64,000 nt of DNA from an uncultured bacterium (GCA_903826575.1 CAIKEU010000064.1:1-64000), one strand, 5' to 3'. Shown: positions 1 to 9,208, counted from the stretch's first letter. The notes: generated by a model from the letters alone, not told the origin. Translations and numbers: made by a program.

Positions 1-74
1 ATGAATTGATGCCCGGATTTTGGGTGTATCCCGATGGCCTGCGGGGCGGCGGCTACCTGCGGGGCGGGAGGTAA
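1..74 (+). CDS. possible C-terminal tail of an upstream gene (partial)
   Basis: Reading from base 3, the third frame stays open into a glycine- and arginine-rich tail (LRGGGYLRGGR) that ends in TAA at 72-74. The other two forward frames stop almost at once. This could be the last residues of a gene whose body lies upstream of the window, running into the operon that starts at 121. The fragment is too short for any family assignment and may be chance. Confidence 0.3.
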   Translation, partial: ELMPGFWVYPDGLRGGGYLRGGR

Positions 75-120
75 GGCTGCTTGTTAGGCTCTGGCCTTGA
101 TCCCAGCCACGAGGAGTGCG

Positions 121-1767
121 ATGACGCAGCAAGCCGCAAACGAAGATACCCGCGCGGACGTCGTCGTTGTTGGTGCTGGTTTTGCTGGTCTTTATGCCGT
201 CTACCGCATGCGGACCCTGGGATTAAGCGTGTACGGAATTGAGCGGGCGCCCGGCGTTGGCGGCACATGGCATTGGAATCGCTACCCCGGTGCACGCTGC
301 GATATCGAAAGCCTTGATTACTGCTACGGCTTTGACGATGAGCTCCTCGCCGAGTGGCGTTGGACGGAACGCTACGCAGCCCAGCCGGAGATCTTGGCGT
401 ATCTCGATCATGTAGCTGATCGATTTGATCTTCGTCCACATTTCGAATTCAACACCAGCGTCGCGTCAGTGATCTGGAATGAGGCGACCAAATCATGGCT
501 CGTCACAACCGATCACGGCGAAACGATCGAGTGCGCCTACGTCATCATGGCAACGGGCAATCTCTCCAGCCCTCAGCCACCTGCGATTGATGGGCTCAAC
601 GACTTCAAGGGGACGTGGTTGCACACCGGTAACTGGCCGATTGAGCCCGTTGAGTTGGCCGGCAAAAAGGTCGCTGTCGTTGGGACGGGATCGTCGGGAA
701 TTCAAACCTGCACAGCGATCGCGCCGATTGTTGACGAGCTCTACGTCCTGCAGCGCACGCCCAACTACTCGATGCCGGCTCAGAATCGTCCACTCGGTGA
801 CGACGAGGTCAACAGCGTGCTGGCGAATTACCGCGAGCGTCGAACCATCTGCGAATGGTCAGATGCCGGTACGCCCATGCCTGATCCAACGGAGAGCGCG
901 TTGAGCGTAAGCGCGCAAGAGCGTCGTCGGCGCTACGAGCAGGGCTGGCAGATGGGCGGTATCAGCTCACTGTCATTTGCCTTTAATGACATGTTCCGTA
1001 GCGAAGAGGCCAATGGATTTGCTCAAGACTTCGCGCGCGAGCAGATTCGATCGATGGTGCAGGATCCGGCTGTGGCTGAGTTGTTGTCGCCACACCATCA
1101 CATCGGGACGAAGCGAACCTGCGTCGACACGGGTTACTACCAGATCTATAACCAGCCGAATGTGCACCTCGTTGATCTCAAGTCCGAGCCGATCGTTCGG
1201 ATGAACCCCGGTGGGATCGAGACAACGGATCAGCAGATCGACGTTGACGTCGTCATCTTTGCGATCGGTTTCGATGCGATCACTGGAGCACTTGCTGACG
1301 TTGATATTCGCGGCGTAGACGGCTTTACGCTCAATGAAGCGTGGGCGAACGGGCCGGTCGGGTATCTAGGTGTTCAAGTGGCGGGATTCCCGAATCTGTT
1401 CACAATTACCGGCCCCGGAAGTCCCTCTGTCCTAAGCAATATGGTGATTTCGATCGAACAGCATGTCGACTGGATCACCGAGGCGATCGTGCATATGCGT
1501 GCGGTTGGCTTCAAGCGGATCGAAGCCACTGGCGCGGCGCAAGAACGTTGGATGGCTCACGTGGTCGAGTTGGCGAATCAAACGCTGTATCCGAAAGCTA
1601 ACTCGTGGTATGTCGGCGCGAACATTCCTGGCCGGCAACGATTGTTCAGCGTCTACATCGCTGGCTGCGGACCCTTCCGTGCGGAATGTAATCGCGTTGT
1701 TGAAGCAGGTTATGAAGGTTTCGAACTAAGTCGGGGGACAAGCGACAGGGAGAGTGCACATGTCTGA
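121..1767 (+). CDS. flavin-containing Baeyer-Villiger type monooxygenase
   Basis: This 548-residue flavoprotein should use NADPH and O2 to insert oxygen next to a ketone carbonyl, giving an ester or lactone. A FAD-binding GAGFAG lies at residues 18-23 and a second, NADPH-binding Rossmann GTGSSG near 188-193. Between them, near 162-173, is FKGTWLHTGNWP, which fits the BVMO fingerprint FxGxxxHxxxW. Length matches the cyclohexanone/phenylacetone monooxygenase group. ATG 121 is chosen because GAGGAG sits four bases upstream; an in-frame TTG at 97 has no such site. It overlaps the next gene by 8 bases, so the two are probably co-translated. The substrate cannot be read from sequence. Confidence 0.88.
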   Translation: MTQQAANEDTRADVVVVGAGFAGLYAVYRMRTLGLSVYGIERAPGVGGTWHWNRYPGARCDIESLDYCYGFDDELLAEWRWTERYAAQPEILAYLDHVADRFDLRPHFEFNTSVASVIWNEATKSWLVTTDHGETIECAYVIMATGNLSSPQPPAIDGLNDFKGTWLHTGNWPIEPVELAGKKVAVVGTGSSGIQTCTAIAPIVDELYVLQRTPNYSMPAQNRPLGDDEVNSVLANYRERRTICEWSDAGTPMPDPTESALSVSAQERRRRYEQGWQMGGISSLSFAFNDMFRSEEANGFAQDFAREQIRSMVQDPAVAELLSPHHHIGTKRTCVDTGYYQIYNQPNVHLVDLKSEPIVRMNPGGIETTDQQIDVDVVIFAIGFDAITGALADVDIRGVDGFTLNEAWANGPVGYLGVQVAGFPNLFTITGPGSPSVLSNMVISIEQHVDWITEAIVHMRAVGFKRIEATGAAQERWMAHVVELANQTLYPKANSWYVGANIPGRQRLFSVYIAGCGPFRAECNRVVEAGYEGFELSRGTSDRESAHV

Positions 1768-3166
1768 GCATCGAGTCACCGACGCGGCCCAAGCGGCTGC
1801 CCTTGTCACTCGCCTTGAAGAACAAGGGATTCGTACCGTCATGATGGGCGGTGCCGACACTCCAGGAGTGATGCGCGGTAAGCGGTTCCCGGTGGCTCAA
1901 CTTCCGAGACTGCTCGCTGACGGCATGGTGCTGTGCAATGTCTTCTGGGTGATCCCGGTAGATGAGTCGGATCTGGTGCAGCGTCCGGCGGGTCACATTG
2001 GCTACTTCCCCACTGAGCAAAATGGCTATCCCGACATCATCGGGGTACCTGATCTTTCAACCGCGCGCACGATTCCTTGGCATGACGACACTGCGTTCAT
2101 CCTGTGCGATTGGGATTTGCCGCATGGCGGTGGCCCGGTGCCCATCTCACCGCGTAGTGCTTTGCGTTCGGTGATTGAGAAGGCAAACGACGCGGGTTAC
2201 ACGCCGCTTAGTGCTCTCGAGCTCGAGTTCTACCTGTTGAACGAACCCATCGGTACCGAGCACAAGAAGCGCGCAGCCGAACTGAGCCCACTTCAGGACC
2301 GGCCAAGTACCTACGGAGTTGTGCTGGGTTCCCATCAGGAAAAGCTCGCCGGCCTTATTCGCGAGCAGATGTTGGCGTACGGCCTACCGATTGAAGCCTG
2401 TAATCCGGAAACCGGTCCTGGCCAGTTTGAGATCAACCTGCACTATGCCGAAAGCATGCAAGCAGCGGACGATGCGTTCCTGTTCAAGTCTGCAGTGAAA
2501 GAGGTAGCTGCACAGCAGGGCCTACTCGCGACATTCATGGCGAAGCCGAACAGTGACTGGGCCGGCAATAGCGCGCACCTCCATATGAGCCTTCGTGATG
2601 GTGACGGACGAGGCGTGTTCTTCGATGCCGATGCCCCCGATGGAGTTTCGACGACGATGCGTCACTTCATCGGCGGTGTGCTTGCGACGATGTCGGACTT
2701 CACCGCGCTGATGGCTCCGACAGCGAATTCCTACCGACGTTATGTGCCGTACTCGTGGGCCGGCTACTCCTCGACATGGGGAATCGATAATCGTTCATGT
2801 GGTGTCCGCGCTCTGGTCGAAGGTCCGAAGGGGACGCGCATCGAGCAGCGCCAGGCAGGCGGCGATGTTAACCCGTACTTGGCAACCGCTGCCGTGCTCG
2901 CCGGTGGACTTCACGGCATCGAAAACCAGATCGAGCCGGGCGATCCGGCTGATGATGACGTTTATGGACGTCCGTTCGATCCAAGCATTGCTACACCACG
3001 ATCACTCGGTGAAGCGCTGGATCGACTCGAGCAGAGCGAGATTGCACGTCGATGGTTCACTGACGATCTCATTAATCACTTCGTCGTCATGCGTCGCGCT
3101 GAGCTGGGCGACCAGTCGCGCTTCGTCACTGATTGGGAAGTCGATCGCTACCTCGAGTCCCTGTGA
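1760..3166 (+). CDS. glutamine-synthetase-family ligase (gamma-glutamylamide synthetase-like)
   Basis: This 468-residue protein has the glutamine synthetase fold. The ATP/glutamate site shows as NPETGPGQFEINL, then AHLHMS, then the NSYRRYVPYSW loop and IDNRSCGVRAL. Members outside the classical GlnA group (PuuA, IpuC, GlnT) join L-glutamate to amines, and that role is more likely here because no nitrogen-regulation genes are nearby. The start at ATG 1760 follows an AGGGAGAG ribosome site and lies inside the end of the monooxygenase gene. The next gene starts within this gene's stop codon. It looks full length. The amine substrate is unknown; linkage to an oxygenase and an esterase suggests catabolism rather than ammonia assimilation. 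Confidence 0.85.
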   Translation: MSEHRVTDAAQAAALVTRLEEQGIRTVMMGGADTPGVMRGKRFPVAQLPRLLADGMVLCNVFWVIPVDESDLVQRPAGHIGYFPTEQNGYPDIIGVPDLSTARTIPWHDDTAFILCDWDLPHGGGPVPISPRSALRSVIEKANDAGYTPLSALELEFYLLNEPIGTEHKKRAAELSPLQDRPSTYGVVLGSHQEKLAGLIREQMLAYGLPIEACNPETGPGQFEINLHYAESMQAADDAFLFKSAVKEVAAQQGLLATFMAKPNSDWAGNSAHLHMSLRDGDGRGVFFDADAPDGVSTTMRHFIGGVLATMSDFTALMAPTANSYRRYVPYSWAGYSSTWGIDNRSCGVRALVEGPKGTRIEQRQAGGDVNPYLATAAVLAGGLHGIENQIEPGDPADDDVYGRPFDPSIATPRSLGEALDRLEQSEIARRWFTDDLINHFVVMRRAELGDQSRFVTDWEVDRYLESL

Positions 3167-4119
3167 GTGAATCGACTGCTCGGCCACCAGCGCTGACCTC
3201 CGTCACCGATGCGGCGTGGGCTCGGCTCCATCCGGTGGCTCAGCAATCCATCGCTGCGGATATGGCTGTTGGACGTCCGAATGCGCATCTGTTGGCGGTC
3301 GTGGACGCGCGTGCGCGCGGCGCCGCAGAGTTGTCAGGAGTCGGAAGTCCGATGGTTGGCGAGGTTGTCGAGGAAGTCCTGCGATGGGACGGCGCACACG
3401 TCAACGTTCGCAGGTATGAGCCCATCGATACCGACCCCCGCTCCGCTGCGCCAGTTATCGTCTTTGTGCACGGTGGTAACTGGCTTCTTGGAAGTCTCGA
3501 CTCGGCCGATGTAGCGATGCGCCGGTTGTGTCTGGCAACCGCCGCAACGGTGATCTCAGTTGACTATCGGCTTGCACCGGAGCACAGATTCCCCGCTGCC
3601 CTTGACGACGTATTGATTGCACTACGCGCAGTGTCCGATCGTTACCCCAACCGTAGGCTGGTCGTGGCTGGCGACAGCGCGGGCGGCAACCTGGCTACGG
3701 TTGCGGCTATCTCCTTGCGCGATTCAGGGGAGAGCCTTATTGATCACCAACTGCTCATTTACCCAGTAACCACATGTGATCTGACGATCGGCTTCGACAT
3801 GTCGTATGAGGGCATTTCGCTGTATCGCGATGAGATGCAGTGGGGTCAGGATCATTACCTTCCCGGCGCATCCTTTGCGGACAACCCGCTCGTCTCCCCT
3901 CTGAACGCGGATCTGGCCGGCCTGCCATCAGTCACCATGGTGCTTGCTGAGTGCGACCCGATCACACCCCAAGGTGTGCTCTATGCGAACGCCTTGCGCA
4001 GCGCCGGCGTCGAGGTAAACGTGCGCACCTTCGAGCACATGTTCCACGGCTTCTTTGGTCTCGATACGTTGATCCCCGAAGCCGCTGCAGCGATGGAGTG
4101 GATAGCACAGAGCCTGTGA
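3163..4119 (+). CDS. alpha/beta hydrolase, hormone-sensitive-lipase type esterase
   Basis: This 318-residue cytoplasmic esterase has the HSL-family oxyanion motif HGGNW, the nucleophile elbow GDSAGG, and a likely acid and base in AECDP and HMFHGF, which complete a Ser-Asp-His triad. DYRLAPEHRFPAA is also typical of the family. GTG 3163 is chosen because GTGA overlaps the stop of the upstream ligase; an in-frame TTG at 3133 would force a 34-base overlap. In this operon it could hydrolyse the ester or lactone made by the monooxygenase, which is inference. No signal peptide is visible. Confidence 0.86.
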   Translation: MSESTARPPALTSVTDAAWARLHPVAQQSIAADMAVGRPNAHLLAVVDARARGAAELSGVGSPMVGEVVEEVLRWDGAHVNVRRYEPIDTDPRSAAPVIVFVHGGNWLLGSLDSADVAMRRLCLATAATVISVDYRLAPEHRFPAALDDVLIALRAVSDRYPNRRLVVAGDSAGGNLATVAAISLRDSGESLIDHQLLIYPVTTCDLTIGFDMSYEGISLYRDEMQWGQDHYLPGASFADNPLVSPLNADLAGLPSVTMVLAECDPITPQGVLYANALRSAGVEVNVRTFEHMFHGFFGLDTLIPEAAAAMEWIAQSL

Positions 4120-4143
4120 TCCCGAAGGGGACCACAGGCTCTG
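4108..4143 (+). terminator. strong hairpin at the end of the monooxygenase operon
   Basis: An 11-base perfect inverted repeat (CAGAGCCTGTG / CACAGGCTCTG) brackets a 14-base loop and contains the esterase stop codon. The loop can pair further (CCC with GGG). No T-run follows, so it is either a weak intrinsic terminator or an RNA-stabilising hairpin. Confidence 0.55.
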
Positions 4144-4160
4144 GTAGGTATTGCGTGATT

Positions 4161-4179
4161 GCTCAGTCTCAGACTGAGC
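4161..4179. terminator. short palindromic hairpin between convergent genes
   Basis: An 8-base perfect stem, GCTCAGTC / GACTGAGC, with a three-base loop. The loop is the stop codon of the small zinc-ribbon gene read on the minus strand. It sits 18 bases after the larger hairpin of the convergent operon. There is no T-run on either strand. Confidence 0.4.
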
Positions 4180-4360
4180 AGGACATGTCACTTCCGCAGC
4201 ACATCGGTGACTTGATTTTGCCGTGTCCGTTGGGGCACTCCGAGATGCCCACGTCGGTACCGTCGCCGATTGTCAGGACGGCGTTAACGAGTGGTGCGTC
4301 GCAGTGACCGCATGAGGTGTTGGCGGCCATGCCGCACTGGGAACAGGTGTAAAGGGCCAT
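4169..4360 (-). CDS. small zinc-ribbon-like protein
   Basis: This is a 63-residue protein with paired cysteines: CSQC near residues 6-9, CGHC near 17-20, a later ECPNGHGK segment, and CC near 54-55. The spacing looks like a zinc-binding knuckle pair. I recall similar very short conserved proteins in actinobacteria, without a known function. The start ATG has no ribosome site; a TACCGT box lies exactly six bases upstream, which suggests a leaderless message. Its stop lies in a hairpin shared with the convergent operon. Confidence 0.7.
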   Translation of the reverse strand: MALYTCSQCGMAANTSCGHCDAPLVNAVLTIGDGTDVGISECPNGHGKIKSPMCCGSDMSCSV

Positions 4361-4366
4361 GGCTCT

Positions 4367-4372
4367 ACGGTA
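4367..4372 (-). promoter_or_regulatory. putative -10 box for a leaderless transcript
   Basis: TACCGT on the minus strand is six bases before the ATG of the zinc-ribbon gene, with no Shine-Dalgarno. The arrangement recurs at seven other genes in the window. No clear -35 is visible. Confidence 0.4.
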
Positions 4373-4448
4373 GTACTAACTGTGCGGTCCGACGAGTTTT
4401 AACGACTGCGACGTTCGTAACGCGGCGTTGCGCGTGGGCAGGCGGTAA

Positions 4449-5111
4449 CTACGCAAGCAGGCTGATTGCCACGTCGTGAAGTGAGTTGGCGTGAATAACC
4501 TCAGTGGGAAACTCGCGTTCACGAGTCCAATCACTGGGTACGGCGATCGTGGTGAGACCAGCGGCGAGCGCTGCACGCGAGCCCGTAGGTGAGTCCTCTA
4601 GTGCAACGCCAAACTCGGCTGATACGCCGAGAGCTGCCAGAGCGACGAGGTAGAGGTCAGGTGCTGGCTTCAGGCTCTTCACGTCGGGGTGGCCGTCTGC
4701 CACGACAGCGCGAACCATGGAACGAAGTCCGAGGCCATCTACTGCTCGATTGACGAGTTCCTGGTGACTTGATGACGCAACTCCGATGGCGATCCCGGCG
4801 TCATGTAACGATGTGATGAGTTCGATTGCGCCAGGCATTGGCTCGGGATTGTCGTAGTAGGCGACGAGCAGTTCGTCACGCCGGACGAGGATGTCGTCGG
4901 GATCAAGGGCAATGCCCTGTTCTTCGGACAGGTTCGTGTAAAGCGAGCGCGCGGATTGGCCAATATGTTGGGCGAATCGTTCCCGCGTCAGCACGGCGCC
5001 GGTCGGCTTAAGAACCTGATTAATTACGTGAAAGCACGCTGTCTCGCTATCGATGAGTAGCCCGTCGAGATCAAACACGACCGCACGAGCCGAAAGACTG
5101 ACGGCGGTCAT
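4449..5111 (-). CDS. HAD-superfamily hydrolase, beta-phosphoglucomutase-like
   Basis: This 220-residue HAD phosphatase or phosphomutase has motif I DLDGLLIDSE near the N-terminus with the nucleophile Asp, motif II in VASSS, the motif III lysine in KPAPDLY, and motif IV in ALEDSPTG. An alpha-helical C1 cap lies between motifs I and II, as in beta-phosphoglucomutase and phosphoglycolate phosphatase. ATG 5111 follows AAGGA at good distance; an upstream TTG at 5147 has no support. It appears monocistronic, divergent from the serine hydrolase at 5221. The substrate is unknown, most likely a sugar phosphate. Confidence 0.82.
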   Translation of the reverse strand: MTAVSLSARAVVFDLDGLLIDSETACFHVINQVLKPTGAVLTRERFAQHIGQSARSLYTNLSEEQGIALDPDDILVRRDELLVAYYDNPEPMPGAIELITSLHDAGIAIGVASSSHQELVNRAVDGLGLRSMVRAVVADGHPDVKSLKPAPDLYLVALAALGVSAEFGVALEDSPTGSRAALAAGLTTIAVPSDWTREREFPTEVIHANSLHDVAISLLA

Positions 5112-5220
5112 TTCAGCTGCCGTCCTTGGAGTGCGCGCGCCCGTCAATAATCACGTGATCAGCGTATCGATGTGGCATCGTGGCACGTGACGTGGGCGAT
5201 TCTTCGACGTGAGGATGATG

Positions 5221-6390
5221 ATGACGGGCAGCGGTAATCGCATTGACATTTCAATGCCGAATTACGTTGAGTGGCCCAATCAGCGATGGGCCTTTACCCA
5301 TATGCGCGAACTCATTGCGAGTGCGCATGTCGAACGTGGTGAACGAGCATCGTCGCTGACGTATAACCTTCGCGATTTATCCGACTTTCGTTTTGAGCAC
5401 GCAGGACGTGTGTACTCCTGGGTTGAGTATCAACGCGAGGCGCACGTAGATGGCCTGATGGTGATGCATCGCGGCGAGATGGTTCACGAGTACTACGCCG
5501 AGCACATGAAGCCATCGGATCGGCACATGGCCATGTCCGTCACGAAGAGTTTCATCTCGACGCTTGCCGGCATCCTCATTGATCAAAAGCGACTCGCACT
5601 GGACGGCCTCGTCACCGATTACCTGCCCTACCTGCTCGGAAGTTCATGGGACGGATGCACGATCACCAATCTGCTCGATATGACGGCTGGGACATCCTTC
5701 GATGAGACGGACTACGAGAACGTTGAATCGCCGTCCGGTGTTGGGTTTCGAATCCTTGGCTGGCCACCGGTGCGCGAGGATGATCCCCTACCGCGCGATT
5801 ACATCCGTGATCTGCCAAACACCACACCACATGACGAACGGTTCGAATACCGCTCGATTCTTACGATCGTCCTGACGTTGTGTATGGAGGAGGCATCGGG
5901 TAAACCCACCGCCGAGCTGATGAGCGAGTTGTTATGGAAGCCGATGGGTGCCCAGTACGACGCGGATCTGCTGATGGGACGTACGAATATCCCGATCACT
6001 ACCGGCGGCCTCTGCCTTGCCTTGAGCGATCTGATTCGCTTCGGACAACTTCATCTCAATGATGGTCGCGCCACCGATGGAACGCAGGTGATTCCCGCGT
6101 GGTGGCTAGCGAGGCTGCGTCAATCCGATCCGCGACTCATGGGGCTCTTCGCGCAATCACCTGATTCAGAGGGTTTTCCACCGACGGCGTTCTATCACGA
6201 CAAGTTCTGGATCCACGATGCCGAGGCCGGAATCTATATGGCCTCAGGGATTTACGGCCAGCAACTCTTCGTGCACCATCCATCGCAAACCCTGATCGCG
6301 AAGTTCTCGAGCTGCCCTCATCCGTTGGACCTCGACATCCTCACGCTCTCCGCGGTGGCTGACTACGCGCTAAGTCTTTCGCTGAGTTAA
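5221..6390 (+). CDS. beta-lactamase-fold serine hydrolase (class C / nylon-hydrolase type)
   Basis: This is a 389-residue protein of the serine beta-lactamase/esterase superfamily. The catalytic SxxK motif is SVTK around residue 106, preceded by MVMHRGEMVHEYY, and a YRS element fits the YxN/YxS position. Such proteins include 6-aminohexanoate-dimer hydrolase and EstB-type esterases. No signal peptide is seen, so a cytoplasmic amidase or esterase is more likely than antibiotic resistance. Three ATGs and a GTG crowd the start; 5221 is preferred because GAGG lies six bases before it. The stop overlaps, tail to tail, the ancestral stop of the broken SulP gene. Confidence 0.8.
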   Translation: MTGSGNRIDISMPNYVEWPNQRWAFTHMRELIASAHVERGERASSLTYNLRDLSDFRFEHAGRVYSWVEYQREAHVDGLMVMHRGEMVHEYYAEHMKPSDRHMAMSVTKSFISTLAGILIDQKRLALDGLVTDYLPYLLGSSWDGCTITNLLDMTAGTSFDETDYENVESPSGVGFRILGWPPVREDDPLPRDYIRDLPNTTPHDERFEYRSILTIVLTLCMEEASGKPTAELMSELLWKPMGAQYDADLLMGRTNIPITTGGLCLALSDLIRFGQLHLNDGRATDGTQVIPAWWLARLRQSDPRLMGLFAQSPDSEGFPPTAFYHDKFWIHDAEAGIYMASGIYGQQLFVHHPSQTLIAKFSSCPHPLDLDILTLSAVADYALSLSLS

Positions 6391-8025
6391 ACCGCCGCCT
6401 GGATGGCCGCGGCGACAGTCGGGTAGAAGTTCTCTTCACCGATGCTGCGGTGGCATCGGTCGTGCCCATGCAGGAGGTGTCCAGGATCGCGGTGTGTACG
6501 GGGTAAGGCGCACCGTCGACGGCAGATGTAAAGCGATCCTTGAAGTGTGTTGCGTTGGCGTAGAAGAGCGAGGCGTCGAATCGGTACACGACAATCCCGG
6601 GGGTCACCAATGCGTCAGGGTGACGCTCGATGGACGCGAAGTGGTTATCTTCGCTGACCCACCCTTCAACAGCGTCAGCTGACTTCGCGCGACGACGAGC
6701 CATATCAATGAGGGACAGAACCATTGCGATCAGCAGCGCCGGGATCACGCCAATGAGTACAACTCCAGCGGCTGTGATGCCCGCGATCCAAAGCTCACCA
6801 CGGCTGCTGGCGGCCAAAGCCCGCCACTCAGCAGGCACGATCAATGAGGCAGCGGCGACAACGATGATCGCGCCAAGCACTGGGGACGGCAGGTATTGGA
6901 TTGGCTCAGTCAAGAAGAGCAGGACCAATGCCACGGCGACGGCAGCAATGATCTGACCAACCTGAGTGCGTGCCCCGGTCTGATTGTTCACGCTCGTGCG
7001 TGAGCCACTTGTTGCGATCGGGAATCCACCGGTCAGTCCCGCCGCGATCTGTGCAACACCAAATGCGTTGAGTTCGGCATTCGTATCGACGGTTTCGTTG
7101 TTACGTGAGGCGAATGATCGCGCTGTAAGAATGGAATCGGAGAAGGCAACGAAGAAGATGCCGACGGCCGGTCCGATCAGGACGGTGAAGTGCGCGAGCC
7201 CATCAACCGGAATCGATGGCATGGGGAGCCCCGGTGGAATGAGCCCGGTCGTCTTAACTCCTCGCCCAGCGAGGTCAAAGAAGCTGAGATAGCAATCGAT
7301 GCGACAAGGACGACCAGGGCGCCTGGAAACTTTGGCATCCTCTTGAAAAGTAGGAGGGCGGCAATCGAAACGCAGGAGATGGCGAACGTGAGCGGGTGTA
7401 GTTCGCCGATGCCCGTCATGATGTCGCGAAGTTTGCCGACAGTACTCTCAGCCTCGACCGGAATGCCAGTGAGCTTGCCCAGCTGGGCCACTATTAAAAA
7501 GATCGCGATACCAGTGAGGTAGCCGACGAGGACCGGCACTGACATGAATTCAGTAATGCCGCCGATTTTGGCGAATCGCGCAATGATGAACACGATTCCA
7601 ACGAGGACAGCTAATGCGGCCGCCATGGAGATGTACTCGGCCGACCCAGCGACTGCCAGCGGCAACAGTGCGCTGCCGATCATGGCCGCAACTGCACCTT
7701 CCGGGCCGACCACAAGCCTTGGTGACGAACCTAGAAATGCGTAGGCCAGAACGGGAAGTAGAAGGGCGTAAAGACCAGTTTGCACGGGGAGGCCAGCTAT
7801 CGAGGCGTAGCCCATTGCAGAAGGAATTGCCAAGGCTGCCACCGTGAGGCCGGCAATGCCATCAACCTTGAGCGAGTCTCGACCGTAGCCCTTGAGCGTG
7901 GCAAGAAGTGGAACGTTGCGATCAAGCCAGGTTGTTGCTGGCGGGGAGGCGAATGGGCCTCCCCGCCCGGCATACACTTCCGAACTCGGGATGAGGACCG
8001 CGCCTTCGTTTTCCGAGTTCGGCAT
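6387..8025 (-). pseudogene. broken SulP-family anion transporter with STAS remnant
   Basis: Two reading frames together resemble one SulP permease. The N-terminal part starts at ATG 8025 (GGAG eight bases upstream) and includes VDGIAGLTVAALAIP and VVGPEGAVAAM. The frame then changes near 7255-7262: the expected continuation GVKTTGLIPPGLP is present one frame over, as if one G were lost. The second part carries the later membrane helices (SDSILTARSFASRN, TSGSRTSVNNQTG) and the start of a STAS domain (VVYRFDASLFYAN). A second lesion near 6441-6455 deletes roughly 30-40 residues of STAS and shifts frame again, but the family-like end IGEENFYPTVAAAIQAAV is still readable and stops at 6387. An assembly error could explain the first lesion but less easily the deletion. 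Confidence 0.72.
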
Positions 8026-8040
8026 GTAAGTCACTCCAAA

Positions 8041-8655
8041 TTAGACGGCGTCGTGGCTAGATTGATCCATGGCCACGGTGCAAGCAAGAAGCAGAATGTC
8101 GTCGTAACCAGCTTCGATCTGCACGCCGTAAGTATCGCGGATGCGGAACCACTTCTTGGAAACTTCGCCGACCTTGTTGTTGCCCTCGTAGAACGAGTAC
8201 TCGTGGTCGAGGAAGTTGCCCTTCATATGCAATTCGCGGCCGTCATCAAGCTTGATGGCGAAGTCATCGCCGAGCACGTTGACGAGGTCCTTGACGATAA
8301 GAGCGCTCACCCCATTGACGCGCTCGATCTTCATCTTGTCGCGGATCGAAACAGCCTTCGACTGAAGCTTGACGAGTTCGCCACCGTTAAGGTCTTCGAA
8401 GATCAAGGTGTCGCGGACGCGCAGCATCTTGCCGTTGACCTTGTACTTGCGGGCGCCACCATCGTCTTCAATCCAGAAGTCGTCGCCGAATGACGCCAGC
8501 TTCTCCTGCATCTTGTACGTGGTCGCGGATCCGCGGCGACCGAACTCCTGGCGATCGGTTTGACGCTGCTCACGTCGGCCAAGTGGTGCGGCCGGGGCTG
8601 CTGCTGCGGCTGCTGCCGGAGTGGCGTCGCCACCTCTACGGTCACGAAGTCCCAT
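8041..8655 (-). CDS. LURP-one-related (LOR) family protein
   Basis: This 204-residue protein has an alanine-rich N-terminal linker (residues about 10-25), then a LURP-one/Tubby-like beta-barrel fold running from YKMQEKLASFGDDFWIED through DHEYSFYEGN and VGEVSKKWFRIRDTYGV. That order of strands is typical of bacterial LOR proteins, which resemble phospholipid scramblases; their biochemical role is largely unknown. ATG 8655 is preceded by AGAGGA. It lies 15 bases upstream of the SulP pseudogene on the same strand and downstream of SHOCT and DUF6325 genes. Confidence 0.82.
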   Translation of the reverse strand: MGLRDRRGGDATPAAAAAAAPAAPLGRREQRQTDRQEFGRRGSATTYKMQEKLASFGDDFWIEDDGGARKYKVNGKMLRVRDTLIFEDLNGGELVKLQSKAVSIRDKMKIERVNGVSALIVKDLVNVLGDDFAIKLDDGRELHMKGNFLDHEYSFYEGNNKVGEVSKKWFRIRDTYGVQIEAGYDDILLLACTVAMDQSSHDAV

Positions 8656-8872
8656 GATGAACATCCTCTTCTGGTCACGGTGCGCTGATCTTGTCACCGT
8701 ATGGTGAAAAACCAATTCGCGCCGTAGCCAGTTCGGGGGACGCCTGCGTAGTGTGCTCCGACAACTGCACAATTCGCCAACGTGCGACAAACGAAACGGC
8801 GATGAGCCTCCCCCTGAAAGGGTGACTCACCGCCGTTGAACGATCTGGTCTTGCGAGATACAACCGACCTGA

Positions 8873-9142
8873 CTAGATGCCGAGGGCCTTAGCCTTCGCA
8901 GCTGCGAATTCCTCGTCCGTGAGCAGGCCCTGCGAGTGCATTGAAGCAAGCTTCTCGATCTGTGCCATCTCGTCGTCCTGAGCAGGTGCGGCAGCGACGG
9001 GCATCGGTGCGGGAGCGGCTGCTGCGGCGGCCTGTTGCTGCTGCTGAGCGGCGGCGGCCTGACGACGATTAACGCGGCCTCCAACGGCGGATGCCGTTCC
9101 GGAGATGACTGCGGTTGTTGCTGCGACTCGTAGAAGTCCCAT
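8873..9142 (-). CDS. SHOCT-domain small protein
   Basis: This 89-residue protein has a short hydrophobic N-terminus (residues 5-20, probably a membrane anchor), a Gln/Ala-rich linker with QQQQQ, and a C-terminal SHOCT domain: IEKLASMHSQGLLTDEEF then AAKAKALG. SHOCT domains occur at the ends of many bacterial membrane proteins and are thought to mediate oligomerisation. The start has a good AAGGA site nine bases upstream. It lies between LURP-one and DUF6325 genes on the same strand. Confidence 0.85.
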   Translation of the reverse strand: MGLLRVAATTAVISGTASAVGGRVNRRQAAAAQQQQQAAAAAAPAPMPVAAAPAQDDEMAQIEKLASMHSQGLLTDEEFAAAKAKALGI

Positions 9143-9208
9143 GACAATTCCTTTCTAGGGATGAAGTTGTTGATTGACCCGGCGGATGCCAGATCATCTT
9201 CCTGTCGA

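Noticed and set aside
6341..7222. A separate 293-residue transporter gene
   Set aside because: It is the frame-shifted second half of the SulP gene; its N-terminal continuation lies in the other frame and it starts in mid-domain.
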